Positions 1-9,614 of a stretch of DNA of 64,000 nucleotides are shown piece after piece. The first letter of the stretch is position 1, and every line of letters starts with the position of its first letter. Made by a program: the position numbers and the translations under genes. Source of the stretch: Trametopsis cervina (taxonomy: Eukaryota > Basidiomycota > Agaricomycetes > Polyporales > Irpicaceae); the NCBI GenBank assembly GCA_022385755.1, contig MU278348.1, positions 1,989,470 to 2,053,469 of the forward strand, given 5' to 3'. The notes beneath the pieces are model-generated. The model was not told the origin of the DNA, searched no databases, and saw only the letters and a list, made by a program, of their open reading frames with translations.

Positions 1-2
1 TG

Positions 3-1453
3 GAGATGTTTGTCGGCGTGGGTTCATCCCGTGTGCGCGACCTGTTCGCCACAGCGAAGAAAAACGCCCCTTGCATCATTTTTGTCGACGAAATCGATGC
101 CATCGGTAAAGCCCGTGGCAAGAAGGGCGGATTCGGTGGAAACGATGAGCGGGAGAACACTCTCAACCAGCTGCTTGTTGAGATGGACGGTTTCGGTACG
201 GCGGAACACATCGTTGTTCTTGCTGGCACCAACAGGCCCGACGTTCTGGACCCCGCTCTGATGCGTCCGGGTCGGTTTGACAGACATATTGCAATCGACC
301 GTCCTGACGTAGGCGGGCGCAAGGGTATCTTCCACGTCCACCTCAAGCCTCTCAGATTGTCAGAAAAACTCCCTTCCGCTGACGTGCTCGCTCACAAACT
401 CGCTGTCCTTACCCCGGGCTTCTCCGGTGCCGATATTGCAAACGTCTGCAATGAGGCAGCTCTGCACGCTGCGAGGAAGGCGCATGAATTTGTGGAGGAG
501 ACCGACTTCGAGAGCGCCATTGAGCGAGTCATCGTTGGTTTGGAGAGGAAGAGCAGGCTGCTAAGCCCGGAAGAGAAGAAGACTGTTGCATACCATGAAG
601 CTGGTCATGCTGTTTGCGGTTGGTTCCTTGAGCATGCGGACCCGCTGCTCAAGGTTAGCATCATACCCCGCGGCGTGGGTGCACTCGGTTATGCACAAGT
701 AAGTCCATATCTACCCTACACGAATTCGATGTTCTCATAGATGATGATAGTATCTCCCTCCCGACCGATATCTCCTTTCTACGCCTCAAATGTTGGATCG
801 TATTTGCATGACTCTTGGCGGACGAGTGTCAGAGGAGATCTTCTTTGGTGCGGAGAATATCACCACCGGTGCTCAAGATGACCTGCAGAAGATTACACGC
901 ATGGCATTCGAAGCCGTCGCCAACTACGGCATGAATAGCGTCATCGGTCCAGTCAGCTACGGCGGTGCTCAGGGCTCTGCTGAGGGCTGGCAGAAACCAT
1001 TCAGCGAGAAGACTGGACAGATCTTGGACGATGAAGTGCGCAAGATGATAACGTGAGTGATGACTACGGGGTAGATGCACATATGCTAATATCTATCTTG
1101 ATTAGCTCTGCACACCAACGTACCGTGGACCTTCTCACTGAACACCGCGAGGATGTCGAAAAGGTCGCCAAGCTGTTGCTCGAGAAGGAGGTGATCACAC
1201 GGTAAGCAATATAATGTAACTCCGCGGGAGTAGGTCTCATCGGATCTACAGTGAGGACATGATTCGCCTGCTCGGGAAGCGTCCGTTTGCCAACCGCAAG
1301 GATGACATGGACAAGTGGCTAGATGAGAACGGTTCAGAGCGCAGCGCACCCCCTCCTCTCGAACCTGCTGGCGACATCCCGGAATCAGTGACACCACCAA
1401 CGCCTTCGCCAACAGCGGCCTCGACACGCGTGGAAGAGGGGCCTAGATCATAG
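3..1453 (+). CDS. Mitochondrial m-AAA protease subunit (Yta12/Afg3 type), 5' truncated by the window edge
   Basis: ATP-dependent zinc metalloprotease of the FtsH family. In the mitochondrial inner membrane, such subunits form hexamers that degrade misfolded membrane proteins and process some preproteins. Exons 3-698, 751-1052, 1106-1201 and 1252-1453 join in phase to give the last 431 residues. Visible in order: the pore and helix segment [14 protein letters not shown], Walker B IIFVDEID (about residues 25-32 here), the second region of homology around RPGRFDR, and the zinc site HEAGH (about 198-202) with the protease helical domain. Walker A and the two transmembrane segments lie left of the window. 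The first intron (699-750) interrupts the GYAQ/YLP segment just after the protease motif. The tail after [10 protein letters not shown] is short and rich in Pro, Thr and Ser. Whether this is the Afg3 or the Yta12 paralogue cannot be decided without the N terminus. Confidence 0.93.
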
Positions 1454-2094
1454 TGTTACATATATCATACTGTTTACATTAGCGTCTTCTCTGCGTGCTC
1501 TGCGGCAGATATATGGCGTCCCCATTTCATGTTCGTATCTGCAACCATCCACTCTACTCAATCGCGCTTGTCCAATAATACTAAGCTTACTAATAACATT
1601 GTGAACATGCAGCAGCAAGAAGCCAACTGAGTTATGGTGAGTCTCATCTACCGATTCAGTTGTCAACCAGTGACTGATGGGCTGGTCTGGTCGCGCTATT
1701 TTCAAGTAAATTGAGCCATACGGTCCGCGAATTCGACGAAAAATTCATACTAATATCCTAATCAAGCAATTGCAATCTCTGTGTTCGCCCTTGCGTTTAT
1801 CCTTTAACCCCGGCTATGATTCCCAATCGTCGTACAAGGACCTGGTACATGCCTCAATAAGCCAGAAGCACTCATTAGGCTCCCCAAGTCGCATGTGTTC
1901 GCTAGGGAGCGGTATGAGATCTCATGCGTATCTATACGAGTCTTCCAAACATACTGCAAGTGTTCATCTTATTCCCATACTTGACTTATCTCCCCCATGT
2001 CAAACGACGCCTTGAGTATTGCTAAGAACGTGCTCACCTCGGCGGTATCAACAAGGTATGTATATTACTGCTTTCACCTGCCGGTCTAACACTA
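1454..2094. other. Intergenic region, no gene seen
   Basis: About 640 bases between the protease stop codon and the duplicated P450 promoter block. It holds only short open frames with no recognisable protein. It presumably carries the protease 3' UTR and distal P450 promoter. The part from about 1950 onward shows patchy similarity to the stretch upstream of the second P450 (for example GACGCCTTGA followed by a short TA-rich run). Confidence 0.6.
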
Positions 2095-2262
2095 CAACAA
2101 TGTCCAGCGCTATGGCATCACGCGACCGTGTAGAGGAAATTAAATATGTCCGGTGGGAATCCTTACGCACCAAGCGGTAGCGATGATAGGTGACTCTTTG
2201 ATGCGCATTATAAAAGCAACGTCTCCTCAAACGGGCAGTGATACAAAACTTCCTTCCGCGCA
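2095..2262 (+). promoter_or_regulatory. Promoter of the first P450 gene, with TATA box
   Basis: TATAAAA at 2209-2215 lies 54 bases before the ATG. GACCGTGTAG (from about 2128), a GGAATCCTTACG-like block (about 2158) and GTCTCCTCAA (2220-2229) recur in the same order upstream of the second P450 (from about 6478, 6510 and 6583). The promoter was therefore copied with the gene and parts of it have been kept. I do not recognise a named transcription factor site in it. Confidence 0.7.
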
Positions 2263-4538
2263 ATGTCTCTCCATCTCAACCTCACCGTTGCCAATGCATC
2301 CTGGGGTGCAACAATGCTAGCCTCCTGCGTGCTGTGGTACGTATGGCGCTTGCGACATCGCAGGAACGAAGAGAGGCTTCCACATCCACCGGGTCCACCG
2401 GGTCTCCCTCTCATCGGCAACCTGCTAGACGTACCAAAGGAATCTACATGGTTAACCTACTTTGCTATGAGTGAGAAATATGGTACGTAGTGAACACATA
2501 TCCTGTCCCTTCCACTGAATTGAATACGATGTTGTTTGTCAGATTCGGACATCATCCGACTTAATGTCATGGGGACCAACATCATCGTCCTCAATTCTGC
2601 ACAAGCAGTGTCGGATTTATTGGAGAAGCGGTCATCGAACTACTCGGATAGGTATGTGTGTAGATTGATCTGTTTCCGTTGTACGGCGATGAATTCGTGT
2701 TATTTACCTTGTTAATGATGCTACTTATTGGCGTTCCAGACCTCAGGCGGTGATGCTCAATGAGCTGTAAGTCTGGTCGGTGCTATCTTGTATACAGCAA
2801 TTTACGTCACAATGCCTGTGTCAGAGTCGGCTTCAAGTGGGCTACGTCTTCTCTTGGGTACAATGCGCGCTGGAAGGACCACCGGCGGGCCTTCCACCAG
2901 TACATGGGCCCTGAATCAACGAAACAGTCCCGTTTGATCGAAGAGGACGAGACCGCAGTAGTCCTTGAGAAGCTTCTTCTGGGTCGTGAAGGCTTCGTGG
3001 ACCACATACGCCAGTGAGTCCGCCGTGAACCATCACTCGAAAGCGACAGCCATTCTTCCCTCACGTAAACATGATCGTCGTCTAAACTGTCAAACTTATA
3101 GCATGGCCGGGAGCGAGATTCTCAGAATTGCGTACGGAATCGAAGTTCAGGAACAAGACGATCCGTTCATCCACATAGCGGAACAGTCAATGCAGTCTAT
3201 CACGGCGACGTTAACTGCTGGGTCGTACTTAGTCGATGTTCTGCCGTTTTGTAAGTGGATGCCCATGTGTTATGGTGATGCCAGCATACTGATTACTCCC
3301 GCGTTGTTGGTATTAGTGAAATATGTCCCGGAATGGGTACCTGGCGCGGGCTTCAAGCAGCAGGCGAGGGAGTGGAGACACTGGATGTTGCGCTCTTTGC
3401 ATGAGCCATATAATGAAGTAAAGCGTCGGGTGGTATGTGATACGGGTCTGGAAAGTGTTTATGCATGGCATTGATGCCATTACGGTTCAGGAACAAGGAC
3501 AAGCGGCGGACTGCGTTGGGGCGTCCCTCATAGAGAACATGGTCAACAGCGCACAAGATGCAGAGTATACCGAGTCCGTCGTCCGCGAGATGTTAGCTTC
3601 CATGTATCTTGGTGAGACCGGACTTATTCTTGGGCATAAAAGAGCCTGACGGTTATTCCTAGCAGCCGGTACAGACTCAGTAAGCTCAGGTGGTATACTG
3701 AGCGAAATTGTACTCACGTCTCTCGATGCCTCAGACCGTATCAACGCTGGTGTCCTTCATCCTCGCGATGGTACTACACCCCGACATTCAAACGAAGGCG
3801 CAGGCGGAGGTTGACCTGCATTGCTATGGCCGGCTACCGACATTCGCTGACTACGACGCCCTCCAGTACTGTCACGCTATAGTCAAAGAGGCCCTCAGAT
3901 GGAACCCTGTCGTACCTCTGGGTTAGTGTCTGTGCTTAAAAATCGGTGCTCCATACTATACTGATATCATTGCACAGCGGTGCCCCACCAGAGCTCTTCG
4001 GATGACACGTACAAAGGATATTACATCCCCAAAGGGTCTATCGTTCTGGGAAACAGCTGGTGCGCGGTGTTGCAAAATTATCCCCACGGTAGTCACAGGA
4101 TTTTGTTTTTCATATATCTTTGCTACTAGGGCAATACTGCACGACGACGCAATCTACCGACAACCTCACGCCTTCAACCCAGATCGTTTTATGAAGGGCG
4201 GAAAGCTTAACCCGGACATGCGCGATCCAGTGACAGCTGCCTTTGGCTACGGCCGACGGATATGCCCAGGTCGATACATGGCATACGATTCCATCTGGAT
4301 TACTGTTGCCTCTCTTTTAGCTGTGTTCAATTTCACGAAAGCGAAGGATGCAAAGGGGAATGAAATCACACCTAGTGGAGAGTATAACATGGGATTCTTG
4401 TCGTAAGCAGTTTCATGTTTGGGTGACATGGCGCCTTACTCGATTACGCACAGTTATCCATTGCCGTTCAAGTGTGATATTCAACCGCGGTCTGCAGAGC
4501 ACAAGGCTCTAGTGGAGGCAACCCGTGGGAAAATGTGA
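2263..4538 (+). CDS. Cytochrome P450 monooxygenase, tandem copy 1
   Basis: Haem-thiolate monooxygenase of 523 residues, expected on the ER membrane with a cytochrome P450 reductase partner; substrate unknown. Twelve exons: 2263-2482, 2543-2651, 2740-2766, 2825-3013, 3102-3250, 3317-3432, 3491-3611, 3666-3679, 3735-3921, 3978-4059, 4130-4402 and 4454-4538. An N-terminal hydrophobic anchor (about residues 5-28) is followed by the proline hinge PPGPPGLPLIGN. Helix I has AGTDS (exon 8, only 14 nt). The K-helix ExxR motif lies in KEALRW. A PERF-like NPDRF and the haem loop FGYGRRICPGR with its cysteine ligand lie in exon 11. The start is supported by the matching CGCAATGTCT / CACAATGTCT context of the two copies. 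The overall type resembles the large agaricomycete families often labelled O-methylsterigmatocystin oxidoreductase-like. I would not assign a CYP family number by eye. No inactivating change seen. Confidence 0.93.
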
Positions 4539-6380
4539 AGCTGGTGACGACCAGATGTCGAGCGTTTTCCCACTTGTTCATTTTTTGTCTTGCAATAAAA
4601 CCCCTACTTGGATCAAGTCGCTCTGTATGACGCCCTTGACGTCGTATAAAGCCTCTGGTTCACGTTCATCATACTGCTTCTGGACGACTTACCGCTTCTT
4701 TTGGCCCTCCTTCAATGCTTGTTAGCGGACCTCAGAGGTCTCGCCAAGGCAGAACGGAGGGTGTCGTTTGGACGTGGGGGTGAGGTTTGCCATCTCGTTG
4801 TACTGTTCTTGCCAGCCTTGTGCTAAACCCCACTGCAGCTCAGGGTAACCATCGGGTTACTGATATCAGGCACTGACACCCATATCCAGTTTCCGCTTCA
4901 TCCTGACAGGGGTATGTTTGGCTGACGAGACCTAGGCGACGCACGTTTGGGGTGCACTATTCCGATACCGCGCACCGTTAGAACAACACCTGACTTGCTG
5001 AACATCAGTCAAGGAGCCGCATGCCGTACGCCTATGACGGATGCTTAAGGGATTACCTTGACGTGCACACGAGAAGGAAGGGTGCCTCTCGGTGTCGTCG
5101 GACCTGTCGCCGCGCAGCCTGAGAGGGGAGCTCCAACTCCTCAAGTTACGTAGCAGGTTCCGCAGGGTGTGGTAAGCCGTTTCTTCATTGCTCGCGCGGC
5201 ATCTCAGCTTAGTCAACCTATATAATTCAGACGATATGGCGCGAATTATCCAACTGAATAGGACCGATGACGGGGCTTTTTGTTGTGTACTGTAAGTCCG
5301 CGGGAGATATCAATCTCTCCGATTAAACCGCCGCCGCTGACTCAGCGATAGTAGACCCCCAGGACACGTACAGAAACTTGCTGAAACCAGGCGCAGTATA
5401 CAGCAGCTGGCGTTCAATACGGCACGCGGTCTGCTCCTCGAGCAGTTTCAATAGTCCGACACCTGTTCGCTTTCTCTGGTTCTGGCAGCTTTGACCTCGC
5501 AGGCTTGCGCATGATGGCTCGGACGCTGAAGAGTGTCCTCGTGTACATCCAGCCGGTAGTGAGTGCGCAAAAACGGCGTGCTGCTCGAGAGGCACAATGT
5601 ACATGTCGAGAGGCGAACGGGTAGTCGAAGGGGTTTCGAAGGAGTCTGATGAGGCCGACATGCCTGCTCGTAGGAGACGTCACACGTTATTGCCCATAAA
5701 TTGTGCTTACACCTACACCTACAGAGCAGTATGAGACTTCTGACATCTGCCGGGCGCCGGGCGGCAAAGGCTCATATCATAGGGACGCCTTTTGCAGGAG
5801 GTTGAAGACTCCGACGCACACGAGGATGTGCAAGATTTGATGCAAGCGTGAATGTATGCGTAAACATTGTCAGCTCTGGAACGGATAGAATGTATCATTC
5901 GCTCCAGATATATCAGCGATTACCTCAGGTGAGTCACATTCTAACGTACGTGTAGTCGACGTGCACCGTCGCATGGGGTTCCTGAACTCATTCAAACATT
6001 GTGCTTACCTGATACTGCTCCTCTTGTCTCCCACAGCTCCATATCAGAGGCAAACGTTCCACAGGGCCGTCCTAATCAGATAAGAAATTGAGGGTTCCGC
6101 ACTAAGCAATGACGTTCGCGTCACACATTGCGCAAGCGGTTCCGCTGGATGTACCTCAACCATCAGTATGCAAATGGTGCATGTCCTCAAATGGGATGAT
6201 CGTCCATTGTCGTACGTGCTCTGGCCCAGGTGGCCTTAGCGAACCAGAGGTGGCTCACCAGGTTCCACGGTCCCCATATTTTTTAACAAGAAAGGGCAGC
6301 ATCGTCACTCGTGCGCATCAATTTGAACTCTATGTGTACTGCAGGCATTCACCATGGTCCCATCGTTTCACCCATCCGCG
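4539..6380. other. Spacer between the tandem P450 genes
   Basis: About 1.8 kb with no gene I can support. The first 100-150 bases resemble the start of the 3' region of the second P450 (the CCGTGGGAAAATGTGA stop context and a following TTTCCC..TTGTT block), so it is probably a duplicated 3' UTR. Open frames of 60-125 codons occur on both strands, the longest minus-strand one at 5323-5661 (112 codons). None shows a known domain or convincing splice structure. I saw no decayed third P450 copy in it. Confidence 0.5.
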
Positions 6381-6620
6381 AGCACGCCTTGAATACGTAT
6401 GTCAACGGTATCAATATGGCATGTATACTATTGCCGGACGAAGACTACGGCTCTCTCCATTTCCATATGATCGTCGGACCGTGTAGGAGAAAATAAAAAA
6501 TGCTCGATGGAAACCCTTACACAGTATATGGACGATATTGCACGGTAGCTGTCAATCTATGGCCACATAGTATATAAGGCAAGGTCTCCTCAACAAGTGA
6601 TGTCAGCTTCGTTCCCCACA
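6381..6620 (+). promoter_or_regulatory. Promoter of the second P450 gene, with TATA box
   Basis: TATATAAG at 6571-6578 lies about 50 bases before the chosen ATG. The stretch holds the counterparts of the blocks upstream of copy 1: GACCGTGTAG (from about 6478), GGAAACCCTTAC (about 6510) and GTCTCCTCAA (about 6583). Spacing between blocks is similar to copy 1, which points to a tandem duplication that included the promoter. Confidence 0.7.
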
Positions 6621-8888
6621 ATGTCTTTTTACCTGAACCCTATCTTTGACGAGATAGCCCTTGTTACAGCTGTACTAGCCTCGTGTGCACTGCTGTACAC
6701 ATTGTACTCGCGACGCATGCAAGGCCCTCCTGGTCCACCGGCTCTTCCTCTCCTTGGTAACATTCTGGACGTACCAAAGGAGTCTGCGGCCCAAGCGTAC
6801 CTTGCTATGAGCAAGAAATACGGTGAGTCGCGCTGTAGACTTATGTCTCACTTGGTTCTGGCCTGTGGCTGATGCGCTTGGCCATTAGATTCAGATATCA
6901 TTCAACTGAATGTTATGGGGACCAACCTCATCATTCTCAATTCGGCACAGGCGGTGGCGGACCTGATGGAGAAGCGGTCGTCAAAATACTCGGACAGGTA
7001 CTGTGCAACTGCGCGTTCTTGTTGCGCAGGCTAACTGTTCTGTTTCCGGCACTGTTGAATGATTATACGTGTCGCGATTCAAGGCCTCGAATGGTGATGC
7101 TTAACGAACTGTACGTCTCAGTAATCCCGCCGTCAACACAGCAACTTACGTCGTAATACTGCAACTGATAGAGTCGGCTTTGGATGGGGCACAGCTTTTA
7201 TGGGGCACAATGATCTCTGGAGAGACCACAGGCGCGTCTCCTGCAAGTACTTGGGCCACGGAGCAACGAAAACGTTCCGTTCAATCGAAGAGAGCGGGAC
7301 CGTCTTGTTCCTTGAGAAGATTCTTCTGCAGCGCGAGAACTTCATGGATCATATACGCCAGTGAGCCCTCTACAAATCATCGCCCCAGAGTGATGGTCGG
7401 TTTCTGTCGTATATTGATGATCAACATTCTGTTTGTCAAACTTGTAGCATGGCTGGGAGCAAAATTCTTAAGATCGCATACGGGATAGAGATCCAGGAAC
7501 AGGACGATCCGTTCATACACATGGCCGAACAAGCAATGCAATCCATCTCAGCAGCAACGAATGCTGGGTCGTACTTGGTTGATTTCCTACCGTTTTGTGA
7601 GTGGCAATCTGGGTGCGAGCCAAGGAGCTGATTTTCAGTTTTTGCAATTATCAGTAAAGTATGCCCCCGAATGGGTACCTGGCATGGGCTTCAAGAAGCA
7701 GGCGAGGAAGTGGAGGTACTGGGTAATGAGTTCTTTGCATGAGCCGTATAGTAACATAAAGCATCGAGTGGTATGCCAGTTTGTGCTGTGAGTTGTGCGT
7801 GCGTAACTTGATCTCATTGCGTTTCAGGAACAAGGAACAGCGACGAGCTGCATCGGAACATCCCTCATAGAGAACATGGTTAAGGATGCCACAGACATGG
7901 AGTATGCGGAGTCCGTTGCTCAAGGAATGCTGGGGACCATGTATCTCGGTGAGAGCAAACTATGTTTTGGCAGAAGTAAAGTCTGACGGTAGGTTTTCTC
8001 CAGCCGGCGCAGACACGGTGAGTCTACGTGCTAGGATTACAGAGAATGCGCTCAGGTCTCACGAGACCGTTAATGCAACAGACTGTATCAGCCCTCGGGT
8101 CCTTCATGCTCGCGATGGTACTACACCCGGAAGTCCAGATGAAGGCACGGATGGAGATCGACCTGCATTGTGCTGGTCGACTGCCGACGTTCGCTGACTA
8201 CGGCGCCCTCCAATACTGCCATGCCATAGTCAAAGAGGTTCTCAGGTGGAAACCCGTCGCTCCTCTCGGTTAGTCAGCGTGCTACAAGATTCTTGATATC
8301 AGTGCTCCACAGTTTTCTAATGTCAGGACATAGCGGTGCCGCACCAAACTTCTTCGGATGACGTCTACAAGGGGTATTACATTCCAAAGGGTTCTATAGT
8401 TGTAGGAAACAGCTGGTGCGTGGTCCAGTACACCTTCTTTGTCGTCGTCACTGCTCGACTTGGGTCTCATGTTGTCACTGCTAGGGCAATATTGCATGAC
8501 GGCGCGGCCTATCAGGAGCCTGAGGTGTTCAACCCAGATCGCTTCATGAAGGACGGGAAGATCAACCCAAACGTGCGCGATCCAGCGACAGCCGCCTTTG
8601 GCTACGGCCGCCGGATATGCCCTGGTCGATACATGGCGTACGACAGCATATGGATTACTGTTGCATCTGTTTTAGCCGTGTTTAACCTTACCAAAGCAAA
8701 GGATGCAGAGGGGAACGAGATCACTCCTAGTGGAGAGTATAACATTGAGTTCTTATCGTGAGTCGTTCGTATTGACGTGCTTCCACGATTCAACTGTCCA
8801 CAGCTATCCGTTGCCATTCAAGTGCGATATCGAACCTAGATCTGCCGAGCACAAGGCTATCGTGGAGGTGGCCCGTGGAAAAATGTGA
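6621..8888 (+). CDS. Cytochrome P450 monooxygenase, tandem copy 2
   Basis: Close paralogue of the upstream P450, 517 residues. Exons 6621-6822, 6889-6997, 7084-7110, 7172-7360, 7448-7596, 7655-7770, 7828-7948, 8003-8016, 8082-8268, 8334-8415, 8485-8757 and 8804-8888. Exons 2-12 have exactly the same lengths as in copy 1 (109, 27, 189, 149, 116, 121, 14, 187, 82, 273 and 85 nt); only exon 1 is 18 nt shorter. The hinge reads GPPGPPALPLLGN, helix I has AGADT, the ExxR motif is in KEVLRW, and the haem loop FGYGRRICPGR is unchanged. An ATG at 6600 is also in frame, but 6621 matches the start context of copy 1. The differing I-helix residues (GTDS against GADT) and the diverged anchor region suggest the two enzymes may act on different substrates; that is inference. 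Both copies look functional. Confidence 0.92.
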
Positions 8889-9352
8889 GGCCGGTGGCGA
8901 ATGGATGACCGATTTTTTTTCCCTTGTTGATGTTCGTCTTGCCGCCATATGTGATTTGATCTGTACAGTAATCTCGTTCAAAAACGTTGATCACATTTGC
9001 TCGTCAACGTCTGTCTGGCAGGGGCAACTGCCTTTGACGTGACGTTTAAAACAAAGACATGCGCTAGGAGATACTAAACAACTCCTTCCTTGCTAGGGCA
9101 ACATGACTGAGCGGTTGTAACCTGCCGCTCGTCCACTTACCACTTGTCCACCCCCCCTGGGCAAGGTGGTGTCGATCACGAGCGGGAAGTACCAATCGGT
9201 ATACGAGTCGTTCTAGATTCACACACTTTGCCACAACATTTCTAAACGACATCCTACAGTTCGTGGCAACCTGCTCCTGCTCCCCATCCCGTATCCTTTC
9301 ATGAGGGCTCGTTTAACGACATCAAATGCTACACCTTTCCTAGAACTGCTAT
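8889..9352. other. P450 3' flank and tRNA upstream region
   Basis: No protein gene seen. The first part matches the 3' flank of P450 copy 1 in short blocks. The second part carries the tRNA-Leu relic listed separately and a C-rich run near 9150-9158. Confidence 0.5.
9097..9114 (+). pseudogene. Decayed 5' end of a tRNA-Leu gene
   Basis: Eighteen bases match the first 18 bases of the intact tRNA-Leu gene at 9353 with two mismatches. The match covers the acceptor 5' strand and the start of the D arm, including most of the A box. The preceding GCTA is also shared with the flank of the intact gene. No anticodon, T arm or B box follows in register, so it cannot be a functional tRNA. It is best read as a fragment left by a local duplication or by an element that inserted at or copied the tRNA. 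Confidence 0.55.
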
Positions 9353-9467
9353 GGCAACATGGCCGAGCGGTCCAAGGCGTGCGACTCAAGCGTTACGTAA
9401 GCTTACCGGTTTACCGGTTCACTTTCGCATAGGGAAACCTGCGTGGGTTCGAATCCCACTGTTGTCA
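9353..9467 (+). tRNA. tRNA-Leu (anticodon CAA) with a 33-nt intron
   Basis: The acceptor stem GGCAACA pairs with TGTTGTC (one G-U pair), followed by discriminator A at 9467. The D arm contains TGGCCGAGCGG. The anticodon stem TGCGA/TCGCA closes a seven-base loop, CT-CAA-G before the intron and T after it, giving anticodon CAA at 9387-9389. The intron is 9391-9423, at the canonical position 37/38. A long variable arm with stem AGG/CCT, typical of class II tRNAs, precedes the T arm GTGGG-TTCGAAT-CCCAC. All parts pair well, so the gene should be active. It decodes UUG codons. Confidence 0.95.
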
Positions 9468-9614
9468 GATCTTTTGGATCGTTGCTTTTATTGTATCCTG
9501 AACGTACTTCCCATTGAACGGCCACTCTGACATTCCCTTCTCTTGTTTCATACCTGAAGGTAAACGAAATATCTCCCAAATCAATATGCTAGGTTTGCTC
9601 GTGTGAGTGCAATA

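Noticed and set aside
5323..5661. 112-codon minus-strand frame between the P450 genes
   Set aside because: Starts with a plausible ATG but has no motif, no splice partners and no counterpart beside the second P450.
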